A stretch of 64,000 bases of DNA from Marinicauda salina (GCF_003122085.1 NZ_QEXV01000003.1:124001-188000); one strand, 5' to 3'; positions 45,138 to 57,003 are shown, counted from the first letter of the stretch. The notes: generated by a model from the sequence alone, not told the origin. Numbers and translations are program-made.

Positions 45138-46277
45138 TCAGACGGCGGCCGATTGCGACCGCGCCATGGCGTAGGCGTCGAGCCACGCCGCGGCGAAGCC
45201 CTCGGCCTCTTCCATCGTGTTCGTGCGGCCGAAGCTCACGCGCACCGCGGCGCCGGCCTCGTCCTCGCGCGCGCCCATCGACTCGAGCACGCGCGAGCGG
45301 CGCGTCTTGCCCGACGAGCACGCCGAGCCCGCGCTGATCGCGAACCCGGCGAGATCGAGCGCGATCACCTGCAGCTCGCCCGGCCAGCCCGGCGCTGACA
45401 TGGACAGCGTGTTCGGCGTGCGCGGCGCGTTCTCGCCCCAGATACGCACCTCCGGCGCGCCGTCGCGGATGAGCGCGGCGGCCCGGTCGCGCATTGCGCC
45501 GATGGCGTCGAGATCGTCGTTCATCGCCGCCTCGATCGCCGCGGCGAACCCCACCGCGCCGACCACGTTCTCGGTGCCCGAGCGCCGGCCCTTCTCCTGG
45601 CCGCCGCCGTGCTGGCGGCGCGACAGCGGCGCGCCTTCCTTCACCAGCAGCGCGCCGACGCCCAGCGGGCCGCCGATCTTGTGCGCCGACACCGCCGCGT
45701 AATGCGCGCCCGAGGACGCGAAATCGAAACTCGTCTTGCCGAGCACCTGGACGGCGTCGACATGGAGATAGCCGCCGACCTCGCGGACCAGGCGCGCGGC
45801 GTCGGCGACGGGCTGGATGACGCCGGTCTCGTTGTTGGCCGCCATCAGCGCGACGAAGGGCGGACCGTCGCGTTCGACGTCCCAGCCGGACAGGCGCTCG
45901 GCGAGCCAGTCGAGATCGACCACGCCGTCGGCGGTCACGGGCATGTATTCCGTCGGCAGATCGCTCGCGCGGGCGGGATCGAGCACCGCTTCGTGCTCGA
46001 TGGACGAGACGATCAGGCGGGTCGCGCCGGCGGTCTCGGCCGAGGCGAGCGCGAGATTGTCGGCCTCGGTTCCGCCCGAAGTGAGCACCAGCTCGTCCGA
46101 CATCGCGCCGAGCGCGCCGGCGATCACGGCGCGCGCCTGCTCGAGACGCGCCCGGGCGGCGCGGCCTTCGGCGTGCACCGAGTTCGGGTTGCCGACGGCG
46201 GCCATCGCCTCGGCGACCGCCTCGATCGCCTCGGGGCGGGCCGGCGCGGTCGCGTTATGATCGAGATACGCCTTCAC
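45138..46277 (-). CDS. cysteine desulfurase, group I (IscS/NifS-like)
   Basis: A 379-residue PLP-dependent desulfurase. N-terminus MKAYLDHNATAPARPEAI, the PLP lysine in AAVSAHKIGGPLGVGALLVK, and a flexible-loop Cys in ISAGSACSSGKTRRSRV mark a group I enzyme. Its ATG overlaps the Rrf2 regulator's stop as ATGA. With sufS the operon has two desulfurases of different groups, common in alphaproteobacterial suf operons. Confidence 0.93.
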   Translation of the reverse strand: MKAYLDHNATAPARPEAIEAVAEAMAAVGNPNSVHAEGRAARARLEQARAVIAGALGAMSDELVLTSGGTEADNLALASAETAGATRLIVSSIEHEAVLDPARASDLPTEYMPVTADGVVDLDWLAERLSGWDVERDGPPFVALMAANNETGVIQPVADAARLVREVGGYLHVDAVQVLGKTSFDFASSGAHYAAVSAHKIGGPLGVGALLVKEGAPLSRRQHGGGQEKGRRSGTENVVGAVGFAAAIEAAMNDDLDAIGAMRDRAAALIRDGAPEVRIWGENAPRTPNTLSMSAPGWPGELQVIALDLAGFAISAGSACSSGKTRRSRVLESMGAREDEAGAAVRVSFGRTNTMEEAEGFAAAWLDAYAMARSQSAAV

Positions 46278-46735
46278 TCTGCAGCCTCCAGCGATTTCGG
46301 GGCGGCCCTGCGGGTCGCCTTGCCCAGCACGCGGCGCTCGATCACGTCCTCCAGCGACACCGAGCTCAGGAAGAGATGGATGTGCCGGCCGAGTTCGTCC
46401 CAGAGGTCGTGCGTGGCGCAGCGCCGTCCGTTCTCCATGCAGCCTTTCGCGCCGTTCCGGCAGCGGGTGACGTCGACCGGCTCCTCGACGGCGAGCATGA
46501 TGTCGGCCACGCGCGTGTCCGCCGCCGGGCGCGCAAGCTGGTAGCCGCCGCCGGGGCCGCGCACGGCGTGGACGATGTCCGCCCGGCGCAGCTTGGCGAA
46601 AAGCTGCTCGAGATAGGAAAGCGATATCGCCTGCCGCGAGGCGATATCGGCGAGCGGCACCGGTCGATCGGCGGCCGAATCGGCCAGGTCGACCATCGCC
46701 ATCACCGCATAGCGGCCTTTCGTGCTGAGCTTCAT
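46274..46735 (-). CDS. iscR: Rrf2-family Fe-S regulator (IscR-like)
   Basis: A 153-residue winged-helix regulator, first gene of the suf operon. The DNA-binding domain (MKLSTKGRYAVMAMVDLADS, then ISLSYLEQLFAKLRRADIVH) is followed by three cysteines in RCRNGAKGCMENGRRC and the His in ATHDLW, the ligand set of IscR that holds a 2Fe-2S cluster. It probably senses Fe-S status and represses or activates the operon. Confidence 0.92.
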   Translation of the reverse strand: MKLSTKGRYAVMAMVDLADSAADRPVPLADIASRQAISLSYLEQLFAKLRRADIVHAVRGPGGGYQLARPAADTRVADIMLAVEEPVDVTRCRNGAKGCMENGRRCATHDLWDELGRHIHLFLSSVSLEDVIERRVLGKATRRAAPKSLEAAE

Positions 46736-46962
46736 TGTCTGTCTCCCGCCCGTCCGTCGAAAGCGAACGGGCCTCGCATCCGGGGACGGCGTTGTGCTAA
46801 GAGGCCGGACCTTGATCGAACCGCCGCCCGTACAAGGACGTAAGTTCCCGACCGCTCAGGTCAAGATTCGCCGTCTGCGCGCTCTCTATAGCGCCTGCAA
46901 GCGGGTCTGAAAAGCCTGAGCTGTGTACTCGGAAATCAGACAGACAGGACGCGACTGATCTC
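46736..46962 (-). promoter_or_regulatory. divergent regulatory region of the suf operon and the hydrolase gene
   Basis: A 227-bp gap with no gene. On the minus strand CTTGACCTGAGCGGTCGGGAAC (46865-46844) contains TTGACC and GGTCGGGAA, reminiscent of IscR-type boxes upstream of alphaproteobacterial suf operons. A TATAGA that could be a -10 lies about 20 bp upstream of it (around 46885-46890). Neither assignment is more than a pattern match. Confidence 0.3.
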
Positions 46963-47646
46963 ATGCCCGACGTGATCATCTCCGGCCCGGCCGGCCGACT
47001 GGAAGGCAAGTACAGCCCGGCGAAGGAGAACGCCGCGCCGGTGGCGCTCATCCTCCACGCCCACCCGCGCGGCGGCGGCCACATGGACACGCCGGTGCCG
47101 CTGCAGATGTACGACACATTCAAGCAGCGCGGCTTCTCGGTCCTGCGCTTCAATTTCCGCGGCGTCGGGCGCAGCCAGGGCGTCTACGAGCAGGGGCTCG
47201 GCGAACTGTCGGACGCCGCCACCGCGCTCGACTGGATCCAGGCGCACAACACGCACGCGCCCTATTGCTGGGTGGCGGGCCACTCCTTCGGCGCGTGGAT
47301 CGGCATGCAGCTGCTGATGCGCCGGCCCGAGATCGCGGGCTTCGTCTCGGTCTCGCCGCCGACCAACATGTACGACTTCACCTTCCTCGCGCCCTGCCCG
47401 GCCTCGGGCATCGTCGTGCACGGCGAATCCGACACCATCGTGCCCTACGAGGAGATGGAGCGCGTGATGAGCAAGGTGCGCACCCAGAAGGGCATCGAGA
47501 TCACGCGCAAGGCGGTTCCGGGCGCCGGCCACCTCTTCACCGATCATCTCGACGACCTCGAGCGGGAAGTGTCGGGCTATCTCGACGAGCGCCTCGCCAT
47601 CCTCGACGCGCCGCGCATCGAGGCCGCCGAGGAAGACGGCGAGTAG
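46963..47646 (+). CDS. alpha/beta hydrolase
   Basis: A 227-residue soluble alpha/beta hydrolase of a family widespread in alphaproteobacteria. The oxyanion-type segment HAHPRGGGHMDT, the nucleophile elbow AGHSFGAWIG (Ser), a candidate Asp in HGESDTIVPYEE and the His in GAGHLFTDHL form a full triad. FNFRGVGRSQG is characteristic. The substrate is unknown. It is convergent with anmK, with five bases between stops. Confidence 0.88.
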   Translation: MPDVIISGPAGRLEGKYSPAKENAAPVALILHAHPRGGGHMDTPVPLQMYDTFKQRGFSVLRFNFRGVGRSQGVYEQGLGELSDAATALDWIQAHNTHAPYCWVAGHSFGAWIGMQLLMRRPEIAGFVSVSPPTNMYDFTFLAPCPASGIVVHGESDTIVPYEEMERVMSKVRTQKGIEITRKAVPGAGHLFTDHLDDLEREVSGYLDERLAILDAPRIEAAEEDGE

Positions 47647-47651
47647 GCGCG

Positions 47652-48758
47652 TCAGCCCCGGGCGATGCGCCCGCCCGTCATGGGCTCGGAGACGCCCGTG
47701 GTTCCCGGAAAGCTGATCGGCCGGCCCGCCGCGCAGCGCGCGGCGAGAAAGGCGAAGGCCTCGGCCTCGATCAGGTCGCCGCGCCAGCCCACGTCTTCGG
47801 CGGGAATGGCGGGCATGTCGCACGCCGCCTCGATGAGCGCGCGCAGGGTCGCGTTCTTCCGCCCGCCGCCGCACACGATCAGCCGCGCCGGCCGCTCGGG
47901 CAGGCGCTCGACGCCGAGGGCGACGCTGCGCGCGGTGAAGGCCGTGAGCGTCGCCGCGCCGTCCTCCGTCGACAGGTTGGCGACCGCGTCGAGATCGAAG
48001 TCCCAGCGATCGAGCGATTTCGGTCCGCCGGCGGCGAAATGGTCGTGGGCGAGATACTCCGCGAAGGCGGCCTCGTGGACGCGCCCGCGGGCCGCCGTCT
48101 CGCCGTTCGCGTCCATCGCCTCGCCGGTGCGCTGCTCCATGAACGCGTCGATCAGCCCGTTGGCCGGCCCCGTGTCGAAGGCGACGAGCGCTCCGTCGGA
48201 GGCGATCAGCGTGATGTTGGCGACGCCGCCCAGATTGAGCACGCCGAGCGGCCGCTCGAGCCCCGACCAGTCGGCGAGCGCGCGGTGATAGACCGGCGCC
48301 AGCGGCGCGCCCTGCCCGCCCGCGGCCACGTCGGCGCTGCGGAAATCGAAGGCGACGTCGCAGCCGAGCCGGGCGGCGAGCGCGGCGCCGTCGCCGAGCT
48401 GGCGCGTCCGGCCCGGAACGCCCTCAGCCGGGGCGCGGTGGAGCACGGTCTGGCCGTGAAAGCCGACGAGATCGAGATCGGAAGGCGCGATCCCGGCGGC
48501 CTCGCAGACCGCGGCGACCGCCTCGGCATGGGTCGTCGTCAGGACCGTTTCGGCCTCGGCGAACGCAGCCGGCTCGGGGCCTTCGAAGCGCCAGGCGCGC
48601 GCGGCGTCGACGGCGGCCTGCAGAATCCGGCGCTCGCCCGGCGCGTACGCGCGCTCGAGCCCCGGACCGAAGCGCGCTACCGTCTCCCCGTCGGTCTCCA
48701 TAAGCGCGGCGTCCACCCCGTCGAGCGACGTGCCGCTCATCAATCCGACAACCTTCAT
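47652..48758 (-). CDS. anmK: anhydro-N-acetylmuramic acid kinase
   Basis: Phosphorylates and opens anhydro-MurNAc recovered from peptidoglycan, allowing reuse as MurNAc-6-phosphate. The 368 residues contain [48 protein letters not shown] and VCGGGRKN. The start ATG at 48758 gives [10 protein letters not shown]. It is divergent from tyrS, a frequent arrangement in proteobacteria. Confidence 0.95.
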   Translation of the reverse strand: MKVVGLMSGTSLDGVDAALMETDGETVARFGPGLERAYAPGERRILQAAVDAARAWRFEGPEPAAFAEAETVLTTTHAEAVAAVCEAAGIAPSDLDLVGFHGQTVLHRAPAEGVPGRTRQLGDGAALAARLGCDVAFDFRSADVAAGGQGAPLAPVYHRALADWSGLERPLGVLNLGGVANITLIASDGALVAFDTGPANGLIDAFMEQRTGEAMDANGETAARGRVHEAAFAEYLAHDHFAAGGPKSLDRWDFDLDAVANLSTEDGAATLTAFTARSVALGVERLPERPARLIVCGGGRKNATLRALIEAACDMPAIPAEDVGWRGDLIEAEAFAFLAARCAAGRPISFPGTTGVSEPMTGGRIARG

Positions 48759-48825
48759 GCGCGCCTCTTTCCGCCAGCGCCGAGTTGTTGCTATTAGCCC
48801 CCGGTTCGTTCCGAGGAGAAACCCC

Positions 48826-50064
48826 ATGACCGACACCAAGTCGGACCTCGTCTCCGCACTGGTCGAGCGCGGCTACGTCAACCAGGCGACTGATCTCGAC
48901 GGTCTCGACGCGGCCGCGGCCAAGGCTCCGGTCACGGGCTATATCGGATTCGACCTCACCGCGCCGTCGCTCCACGTGGGCAGCCTCGTCCAGATCATGA
49001 TGCTCCGGCGCATGCAGCAGGCCGGCCATCGCCCGATCGTGCTGTTCGGCGGGGCGACGACGAAGATCGGCGACCCCTCGGGCAAGGATTCGGCGCGCCC
49101 GCTGCTGACGCCCGAGCAGATCGCCGTCCACAAGGAAGGCATCCTCAAGCCGTTCTCGCGCCTGCTCGATCTCGACGCCTGTCTCGTCGTCGACAACGAC
49201 GAGTGGCTCGCCGGCTACGGCTATCTCGAATTCCTGCGCGAGTACGGCCGGCATTTCACGATCAACCGGATGCTCACCTTCGATTCGGTGCGCCTGCGGC
49301 TCGAGCGCGAACAGCCGATGACCTTCCTGGAGTTCAACTACATGCTGCTCCAAGCCGTCGACTTCCTCGAGCTGAACCGCCGCCATGACTGCACGCTCCA
49401 GATCGGCGGACAGGATCAGTGGGGCAATATCGTCAACGGCGTCGAGCTGTGCCGTCGCGTCGACGGCGTCGAGGTGTACGGGCTGACCACGCCGCTCATC
49501 ACCACGGCGTCCGGCGCGAAAATGGGCAAGACCGCCGAGGGCGCGGTGTGGCTCAACGAGGACCTGCTCAGCGCCTATGACTACTGGCAGTTCTGGCGCA
49601 ACACCGAGGACGCCGATGTCGGCCGCTTCCTGCGCCTGTTCACCGATCTCCCGCTCGACGAGATCGCGCGGCTGGAATCGCTGGGCGGCGCCGAGATCAA
49701 CGCCGCCAAGGTCGCGCTGGCCAACGCCGCCACGACCATGCTCCACGGCGAGCAGGCCGCCCGCGACGCCGAAGAGACCGCGAAAGCCACGTTCGCCGGC
49801 GGCGCCGGGGCCGGCCTGCCGACGGTCGAGATCGACGCCGCCGCGTTCGAGCGCGGCGAGGCCGGACTCGTCGCCGCGCTCGCCGACGCCGGGCTGTGCG
49901 CCTCCCGCGGCGAGGCGCGACGCAAGATCAAGGAGGGCGCGGCGCGGGTGAACGACGCCGTCGTCGACGACCCCCAGCGCGCGCTGTCTGCAGAGGATCT
50001 GCGCGACGGCGCGATCAAGCTCTCGGTGGGCAAGAAGCGCCACGCGCTGGTCCGGCCGGTCTAG
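48826..50064 (+). CDS. tyrS: tyrosyl-tRNA synthetase
   Basis: A 412-residue class I synthetase. The HIGH-type motif is PSLHVGSLV, the KMSKS-type motif is KMGKT, and a C-terminal S4 RNA-binding domain is present ([20 protein letters not shown]). ATG 48826 follows GAGGAG. The stop overlaps the stop of the convergent AsmA-like gene by 4 bp. No leader peptide or T-box was seen upstream. Confidence 0.97.
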   Translation: MTDTKSDLVSALVERGYVNQATDLDGLDAAAAKAPVTGYIGFDLTAPSLHVGSLVQIMMLRRMQQAGHRPIVLFGGATTKIGDPSGKDSARPLLTPEQIAVHKEGILKPFSRLLDLDACLVVDNDEWLAGYGYLEFLREYGRHFTINRMLTFDSVRLRLEREQPMTFLEFNYMLLQAVDFLELNRRHDCTLQIGGQDQWGNIVNGVELCRRVDGVEVYGLTTPLITTASGAKMGKTAEGAVWLNEDLLSAYDYWQFWRNTEDADVGRFLRLFTDLPLDEIARLESLGGAEINAAKVALANAATTMLHGEQAARDAEETAKATFAGGAGAGLPTVEIDAAAFERGEAGLVAALADAGLCASRGEARRKIKEGAARVNDAVVDDPQRALSAEDLRDGAIKLSVGKKRHALVRPV

Positions 50065-53000
50065 CCTTCCGATCCCGGATCGGAGTCCGGCGACGGGGAC
50101 GGGTCCTCGCCGGACGGATCGGCGGACTCCTCCGCATCTTCAGCCGCCTCCTCGGCGGCGCGGCGCTGCGCCTCGAGCGCTTCCAGCTCGCGCTCGGCCG
50201 ACGTGCCCTCGAAGATGCGGCGGAACACGCCCGGCGCCAGCGCGGAGAGCGGGTTGGCCACGACGCGGGTCTCCTCGAACGGACCCGACACCGAGAAGGT
50301 GACGCCGAACACGCCTTCGCCCCGGCGCGAGGTCAGGAGTTCGCCGAGCACCGGGATGCCGCCCAGCGCGGAATTGACGCCGTAGGACGGCAGCAGCGTG
50401 CCGTCGAGGGCGAGGCGCTCCTGCTGGAAGTCGACGACGCCGCTATAGGTGACGCCCAGCGACGGACCGGCGGTGCGCGCGGATTCGAGTTCGAGCACGC
50501 CGTCATTCCACACGAAGCCGGCCTCGAGGGTCTCGAACACGATGCCCTCCCCGCTCAGCAGGCCGGCCAGCCCCTCAAGCGAGCCGGCGGCGAGGACCCG
50601 CGCAAGCAGGGGGAGACGCTCGAGCGTGAAGTCGTCGACCTGGATGTCGCCCGCGAGGCCGCCGCTCTGGCCGAGCGGCGGCGCCCGACCGGACAGGACC
50701 AGCGCCCCGCCCCGCGCGTTATCGTAGCCGGTGAAGGCGGCCAGCAGGCCGCCGGCGTCCGCCGTCGAGGCGGTAAGCGTTCTTTCCCCCGTCCCGTCTC
50801 CCGCCGGGCCGAACGCGACCTCGACCGGTCCGGCGCCGGAGCGCGCGGCCAGCGCGAAGCGCTCCAGCCCGTCGGGCCCGCTGCGCAGGAACAGGTCGAC
50901 GTCCTGGAAGCGGCTGTCGCGAACCGCGACCTGCTCCACCGCGCCCTCGAAGATGAAGACGCCGTCCTCCTCGTCGTCGGCCTCCTCGGCGGCGAAACCG
51001 CTGGCGCGCAGCACGCGGTCGAAGATGTCGCGGGCGTTGAGATACGCCCCGGTGACGCGGACCCGCAGGGGTCCGTCCGGTCCCTCGGGGCGATCGGCGG
51101 CGGCGCTCAGCTCCATGACGTCCTCGAGGAAGACCCGCTCCGCGCTCGCGTCGAGCAGGCGCCCGTCCGGCGCAAGCCCGACGCTGGCCTGCAGCGCGGC
51201 GCCCTCCGCCTCGGCCCGGATGCCGTCGAGCTGCAGCGCGCCGCTCTCGGCAAACACGGCGCGGAACGCGGCCGCGCCGGGCGCCCCGGCGGGCTTGCTC
51301 CACAGATCGGCGGGAAGCGCGACGGCCGCGTCGGCGAGATCGAGCGAAACCTCCAGCGTCTCGAACTCGAAGCCGCGCCCGCGCGCGACCGCCTCGAGCC
51401 CGACGGACCCGTCGAGGAACCGGCGCAGCGGCAGGCCGAGCTCGTCGAGGCTGCGGCCGTCCATGGTCGTGGCGATCTCGATCGCCGTGCTCGGCGCATC
51501 GGGTTCGCCGCCGAAGGCCTCGGTCCAGACGATATCGGCGCGGCTGCCCGCGAGCGTGGCCTCGGCGTTCGCCGTCACTCCCGACGGATCCGCCTCGAGG
51601 CGCACGTCGCCGTCGGTGAAGCGCGCACCGGGCAGGCCCGCCGGTCCGGTCACGTCGCCGAACTCCGCAGACACGTCAAAGCCGATTTCCTCCACCGGAA
51701 CAAAGCGGCGCATGGGACGGCGGATCTCGAAATCGATCGTCCCGACGCCGTCGAACTGGGCGGGGTCGATGCCGTAATCGCTCGCGAATCCGAGCGGCTC
51801 CTGGTCGAGCAGGCGAATGACCGGCTCGGCCGCCGAGCGCGCGGTTCCGCCGAAGCGCGCCGTCGCGCCTTTCGGGTTGAGGCGCGGAATCTCGACGAAG
51901 ATGCGCTCGACCTCGATCTCGCCGATCGACGCGCCGGTTCCGGTCAGCGACAGCGAATTGCCGCGCAGCTCGGCCTGGCCCGTCAGCCCCCGCAGGGGCG
52001 TCATGGTGGAGACGTAGCGGACGTCCGCATCCGCGAAATGGAAGCTCAGGGACAGCGCCTCGTCCTCGATGAAGCGATCCGCGAGCGCCGCGGCGGAGAT
52101 GTCCATGTCCATCCGCGCCCGCGACAGCCGGCCGCCTAGAATGCTCTGGCTGAGCCAGTCGCGCGCGCCGAGGGCGAAATCGACCGGCCAGAAGCGCAGA
52201 ACGTCGGCCTTGCCGATATCCCCGTCGATCGGTCCCTCGAGCCGGACATTGGGAAGCAGGTTCCCGTCGATGACCTCCAGCGAGACCGCCCCCTCGAAAC
52301 GCCCGACCGCGCCGGGCACCTCCGCCTCGAGCGTTTCGAAGCCCATGCGCACGTCGAACGGCCGCAGCGATCCGGAGGCCGCGACCCGGTCCCAGGCGAT
52401 CGGCTCGGGGAACACGCCGCCGAGATCGAGCACGCCCGCGTCGGCCGCGATTTCGTACCGCGCCTCGCCCGGCAGCGCGCCCTGGAAGTCGGAAAGCGCG
52501 AACAACCGTCCGGACGCGTCCAGCTGCAGAAGGTCCGACCGGACCACGAGCTCGCTCACCTCGATCTCGCCGCGCGCGATGTCGAAGACGATGTCGGCGC
52601 CGCCCGACTCGATGGCGTGAACTTCCCCGGCGGCGCGGATGACCCCCTCGCCGACATTGAGATCGGCGAAAGCCGAGCGCAGGCCGTCGGCCTGGGTCGC
52701 GTCGATGACGGCCTCGATGTCGACCGGCGCCTCGACGCCCGACAGCCACGCCATCGGACCGCGCCGGGGCGCGGCCGCGGCGGGCGCCAGGTCGCGCACC
52801 CGCAGATCGAGGAAGAAGGTCTCGAGGGCGCGATCGGTCTCCACGCCGAACGCGACCGGGGCGCGCCCCGCCGAGGTCACCAGCGCGCCGGAGATGTCCA
52901 CCTGCACGCGCGCGTCGGAGAGGTCGGCCTGCGCGCGCGCATCGTCGAAGAAGAGCGACAGGTCGGAGACCTCGTCGCGGATCCGGATGTCGGTCCCGCG

Positions 53001-53546
53001 GAAATCGATCTCGCGCAGCCGGGAGAGCATGCCCTCTCCCTCCGCGTCGGCGAGACCGCCGAGCAGCGTGCGCAGGCCGCCGCCTTCCGAAGGCGCCGCG
53101 GGCGACAGGAAACGTTCGGGCCGGCCAAGTCCGGCGGCGATCGTTCCGTCGGCGCGACGCACCAGGGCGAAGGCGCCGCCCTCGGCCTCGAGGCGCACCG
53201 GCGCGGCGCGGCCGATGATGAGCCGGTCGAGGGCGAGCGCCGCTTCAAGGCGATCCGCGCGCGCGACCACTTCGCCGCCCGCCGCGGCGATGCTGACATC
53301 GCGCGCCGCCAGGACGATCGCCGCCTGCGCCGGGTCATAGCTCACCGTCAGCGCGCTGATCGCGGCGGCGTCGCCCTCGAAGGCCTCCAGCAAGGCGTCG
53401 GTCATGGCCGGGCGCACGATCTCGGCGTCGACCGGCCCCTCGGCCAGCCGCCACAACGCCGCGCCGGCGGTGAAGATGACGAGCGCCAGCAGGGCGGCGA
53501 GCGCCTCGAGCACGTAGAGCAGGGAAAGGCGAGCGGCGCGGCGCAT
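50061..53546 (-). CDS. large AsmA/YhdP-like envelope protein
   Basis: A 1161-residue protein with one N-terminal membrane segment ([20 protein letters not shown]) followed by a long beta-rich periplasmic part. The DUF3971/YhdP-type pattern shows in [20 protein letters not shown] and [20 protein letters not shown], and the AsmA-like C-terminal region in [20 protein letters not shown] and [20 protein letters not shown]. Such proteins bridge inner and outer membrane and move phospholipids. It ends in an acidic Asp/Ser/Pro tail. The ATG at 53546 (MRRAARLS) is preferred; its ribosome site is unclear. Confidence 0.88.
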   Translation of the reverse strand: MRRAARLSLLYVLEALAALLALVIFTAGAALWRLAEGPVDAEIVRPAMTDALLEAFEGDAAAISALTVSYDPAQAAIVLAARDVSIAAAGGEVVARADRLEAALALDRLIIGRAAPVRLEAEGGAFALVRRADGTIAAGLGRPERFLSPAAPSEGGGLRTLLGGLADAEGEGMLSRLREIDFRGTDIRIRDEVSDLSLFFDDARAQADLSDARVQVDISGALVTSAGRAPVAFGVETDRALETFFLDLRVRDLAPAAAAPRRGPMAWLSGVEAPVDIEAVIDATQADGLRSAFADLNVGEGVIRAAGEVHAIESGGADIVFDIARGEIEVSELVVRSDLLQLDASGRLFALSDFQGALPGEARYEIAADAGVLDLGGVFPEPIAWDRVAASGSLRPFDVRMGFETLEAEVPGAVGRFEGAVSLEVIDGNLLPNVRLEGPIDGDIGKADVLRFWPVDFALGARDWLSQSILGGRLSRARMDMDISAAALADRFIEDEALSLSFHFADADVRYVSTMTPLRGLTGQAELRGNSLSLTGTGASIGEIEVERIFVEIPRLNPKGATARFGGTARSAAEPVIRLLDQEPLGFASDYGIDPAQFDGVGTIDFEIRRPMRRFVPVEEIGFDVSAEFGDVTGPAGLPGARFTDGDVRLEADPSGVTANAEATLAGSRADIVWTEAFGGEPDAPSTAIEIATTMDGRSLDELGLPLRRFLDGSVGLEAVARGRGFEFETLEVSLDLADAAVALPADLWSKPAGAPGAAAFRAVFAESGALQLDGIRAEAEGAALQASVGLAPDGRLLDASAERVFLEDVMELSAAADRPEGPDGPLRVRVTGAYLNARDIFDRVLRASGFAAEEADDEEDGVFIFEGAVEQVAVRDSRFQDVDLFLRSGPDGLERFALAARSGAGPVEVAFGPAGDGTGERTLTASTADAGGLLAAFTGYDNARGGALVLSGRAPPLGQSGGLAGDIQVDDFTLERLPLLARVLAAGSLEGLAGLLSGEGIVFETLEAGFVWNDGVLELESARTAGPSLGVTYSGVVDFQQERLALDGTLLPSYGVNSALGGIPVLGELLTSRRGEGVFGVTFSVSGPFEETRVVANPLSALAPGVFRRIFEGTSAERELEALEAQRRAAEEAAEDAEESADPSGEDPSPSPDSDPGSEG

Positions 53547-53654
53547 CAGATCGGAGAATTCACCATCGCTACTGGACGAAGCGGAGCCGCCGGACAATGT
53601 TTGCGCCGGCCGGAGCCCCGCGAGCCCGGCGCATGCGCGAGAGGAGACTGTCTC

Positions 53655-54118
<464 letters not shown>

Positions 54119-54122
<4 letters not shown>

Positions 54123-54958
54123 CGGGGACCGATGTCCGCGAGGCCGCCGGCCGGGTCCTGGAGGCGGCGGATCCGGCGGAGAAGGCCGGCGCGGCCCGCA
54201 GCGTCGCCGCCGACTGGCGCGCGGGCCGGTTGGGCCTTCCCGATGAAGGCGCGCCCGGCCTCGCGCCTGACCGCCCCGCCCGGCCGGCCCGACTGCAGCT
54301 CGTTCCGCCCGGCCAGGTTCCGCGGCGGCGGCTGACCTCGCAGGCCGGCCGCTTCGCGCTGCTCCACGCCGTCGCCCATATCGAGTTCAACGCCATCGAC
54401 CTCGCCTTCGACCTGGTCGCCCGCTTCGGCGCGGATCCGCGGATCGCCGCGGAGGAACGCGCCGCCTTCATCGGCGACTGGATCGGCGTCGGCGACGACG
54501 AGGCGCGTCATTTCGACCTCGTGCGCGGCCGCCTCCGCGCGCTCGGCGGCGATTACGGCGACCTGCCCGCCCATGACGGGCTCTGGGCCGCCGCGCGGAA
54601 CACCAGCGACGACCTCGCCGCCCGGCTCGCCGTCGCCCCGATGGTGCTGGAAGCCAGGGGGCTCGACGTGACGCCGGGGATGATCGAGCGCCTGAAATCC
54701 GCCGGCGACGCGGACAGCGCCGCGGCGCTGGAAGTGATCTACAACGACGAGATCGGCCATGTGGCCGCCGGCGCGCGCTGGTTCGACCATGTCTGCGCCG
54801 CCGAGAACGCCGATCCCGAAACCCGGTTCCGGGAGCTGGTCTCGGCGCGTTTCAACGGCGGCCTCAAGCCGCCTTTCAATATCGAGGCCCGGGGGCGCGC
54901 CGGATTGCCGCGGCGGATGTACGAGCCGCTGGCCGGCGGAAGCGGTTCAAACGCCTAG
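54119..54958 (+). CDS. DUF455 ferritin-like protein
   Basis: A 279-residue helical protein of the DUF455 family, related to ferritin-like diiron proteins. HAVAHIEFNAIDLAFDL, GDDEARHF and YNDEIGHVAAGARW provide Glu and His residues for a diiron site. The chemistry is unknown. It is coupled to bcp by a 4-bp overlap, which hints at an oxidative role. Confidence 0.85.
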
Positions 54959-55106
54959 GTCATTTGTTAACGCCCGGCCCGCATCATGCATGACCAGCGG
55001 CTATTCGCCCTTGCGGATGCGCGGGCTTTGTTGAAAACGATCGGAGGATCGTGCCACATTCCGCATTCATGAGGGGTGGCCCGAAAATCGCGGCGAGCAG
55101 GTAGGA

Positions 55107-56342
55107 ATGGTGAAACGCATTCTCGCCGGTCCGTGGGAAGCGCTCAAGGAGCGGTTCCCGGAGCGGCAGATATATCACCGGACGGAAGGCCAGGTCCGCT
55201 ATTTCGTTCTGACCACCGGCATGCAGGTCGGGGCGGTGGGCGCGGTGTGCGCGATCGCGGCCTGGATCACGATCGCCTCGGTCAATCTCATGCTCGGCGG
55301 CCACGCCATGGACCGCGAGACGGCGCGCTTCGCCGAACTCGAGGCGCGATACCAGGCCGAGATCGAGGAGATGCGCGCGGCCGAAGCCGCCGCGATCGCG
55401 TACCTGGAGGCACGCACCAACGCGTTCGACCGCACCGCGGGCGAGTTCCAGATCCGCCACGAGACGCTGCGCCGGCTGCTCGACTTCGCCGAGGACCTGC
55501 AGATCGGCGACCAGAATCTCAGCCCGAGCCTCGATGGCGGGCGCATCCTGATGGCGGCGACGACGGCCGATCCCGCCCCGCGCACCGCGCTGGTCTCGCT
55601 CGACTCCGACATCGACGTCGACGGCCCCGCCGAGGAGCGCGTCGCCGCGCTCGTGTCCGAACAGGACGCCGTCCTGGCCGAAGCCGAGGATTCCGCCGAG
55701 GCCCGACTGGAGAACCTGCGCGCCGTGCTGCGCCTGACCGGCCTGCGAATCGACGACGTCCTGGAGGAGGCCCCTGTCGAGGACGGCGGCACCGGCGGCC
55801 CCTTTATCGCGCTGGAGAACAGCCCCTTCTTCTCCGACGCCTTCGTCAGCGGCGAGGACCCGTTCAATGCGCGGGTGTCGCGCATCGCCTCGCGCCTGGT
55901 CGAGGCCGAGGAGCTCGAATCGATGGTGCGCACGCTGCCGCTCGGCGTGCCTATCGGCACGCGTCACCGCGAGACGAGCGGCTATGGCGAGCGGGTCGAT
56001 CCGTTCACGCGCCGGCCCGCCTTCCACGCCGGCAAGGACTTCGCCGCCTACCGCAACGCGCCCATCGTCTCGACCGCGCCGGGCCGCGTCGTTTACGCCG
56101 GCTGGCGTGCGGGCTATGGTCGCACCGTGGAGGTCGATCACGGTTACGGGTTCCGAACGCGATTCGGTCACCTGCACTCGATCGACGTGCGGCGGGGTGA
56201 CGAGGTCACCGCCGGTCAGCGCCTGGGGGGAATGGGCTCGACCGGACGATCCACCGCGACGCATCTGCATTACGAGGTCTGGTTCGACGGCCAGCACCTC
56301 GACCCTGAACGCTTTTTGAGAGCCGGACGCTATGTTCAGTAA
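55107..56342 (+). CDS. LytM/M23 peptidoglycan endopeptidase, membrane-anchored
   Basis: A 411-residue cell-wall hydrolase. A membrane segment at about 38-60 follows a basic cytoplasmic N-terminus. A periplasmic coiled-coil-like region (about 70-230) leads to the C-terminal M23 domain with its zinc ligands His307 and Asp311 (HAGKD) and His388 (HLHYE), and catalytic His355/His386. All are present, so it should be active. It overlaps the bactofilin gene by 11 bp. M23-bactofilin pairs guide local wall growth in stalked and budding alphaproteobacteria (the LmdC-BacA system). Confidence 0.93.
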   Translation: MVKRILAGPWEALKERFPERQIYHRTEGQVRYFVLTTGMQVGAVGAVCAIAAWITIASVNLMLGGHAMDRETARFAELEARYQAEIEEMRAAEAAAIAYLEARTNAFDRTAGEFQIRHETLRRLLDFAEDLQIGDQNLSPSLDGGRILMAATTADPAPRTALVSLDSDIDVDGPAEERVAALVSEQDAVLAEAEDSAEARLENLRAVLRLTGLRIDDVLEEAPVEDGGTGGPFIALENSPFFSDAFVSGEDPFNARVSRIASRLVEAEELESMVRTLPLGVPIGTRHRETSGYGERVDPFTRRPAFHAGKDFAAYRNAPIVSTAPGRVVYAGWRAGYGRTVEVDHGYGFRTRFGHLHSIDVRRGDEVTAGQRLGGMGSTGRSTATHLHYEVWFDGQHLDPERFLRAGRYVQ

Positions 56343-56916
56343 GAAAGAATCGCCGCCCGTCACCGAGAACGAGGCCGCACCCGCTTCGACGAAAAGGTCC
56401 GCCATGAAGTCCCAAGCCCCCTCGATTCTCAGCGCCGATCTGCAGATCACCGGATCGATCATGTCCGACGGCGAGGTCCAGCTGGACGGCTCCGTGGACG
56501 GCGACGTCCACGCCGGATCGCTGACCATCGGCGAGGAAGCCTCCGTGAAGGGCGAGGTGACGGCCGAAAGCATCGTCGTGCGCGGCCGGGTCGAGGGATC
56601 GCTCCGGGCGCGCCAGATCCAGCTCGCCTCGACGGCGCGGGTGGAAGGCGACATCGTCCACGCCTCGCTGGCCGTGGAGAGCGGCGCCTACTTCGACGGC
56701 AACTGCCACCGCTCCTCCGATCCGCTTTCTGAGAAGAGCGGCAAGATCACCGGATCGAGCGCGAGCAGCGGCGGCAAGGCCCAGGCCGGCGAAACGCGCT
56801 CGGCCCCGTCGGCCCCGCCCGCCCCCGGCGCCGCGGCGAGCGGCGGCGCGACCAATTCCGGCGGCGGCGAAAAGGCGGCCGCCGCGTCGGGCGATCCCTT
56901 CGCGATGAAGAACTGA
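56332..56916 (+). CDS. bacA: bactofilin
   Basis: A 194-residue cytoskeletal protein that polymerises without nucleotide. A short polar N-terminus, with a likely membrane-targeting start MFSKKES, precedes the right-handed beta-helix of short repeats (about 30-125: SADLQITGSIMSDGEVQLDG, SVKGEVTAESIVVRGRVEG). A Ser/Gly/Ala/Pro-rich tail follows. It is translated from within the last codons of the M23 peptidase, so both are made together. Confidence 0.93.
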   Translation: MFSKKESPPVTENEAAPASTKRSAMKSQAPSILSADLQITGSIMSDGEVQLDGSVDGDVHAGSLTIGEEASVKGEVTAESIVVRGRVEGSLRARQIQLASTARVEGDIVHASLAVESGAYFDGNCHRSSDPLSEKSGKITGSSASSGGKAQAGETRSAPSAPPAPGAAASGGATNSGGGEKAAAASGDPFAMKN

Positions 56917-56945
56917 ACAGCCGGCGAACCGGGCTGAACACGATG

Positions 56946-56971
56946 AAGGCGGGCCGCATGCGGCCCGCCTT
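56946..56971 (+). terminator. Rho-independent terminator of the M23-bactofilin operon
   Basis: A perfect palindrome with arms AAGGCGGGCCGCA (56946-56958) and TGCGGCCCGCCTT (56959-56971), followed by TTTCG. It lies 30 bp after the bactofilin stop and 33 bp from the end of convergent prfB, and may serve both. Confidence 0.8.
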
Positions 56972-57003
56972 TTTCGTTCCCGCAGCCGCGTTCCCGCGCG
57001 CGT

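Noticed and set aside
46800-46960. Possible small RNA between the Rrf2 gene and the hydrolase
   Set aside because: There is no terminator or conserved fold that I can recognise; it is better explained as a divergent promoter region.
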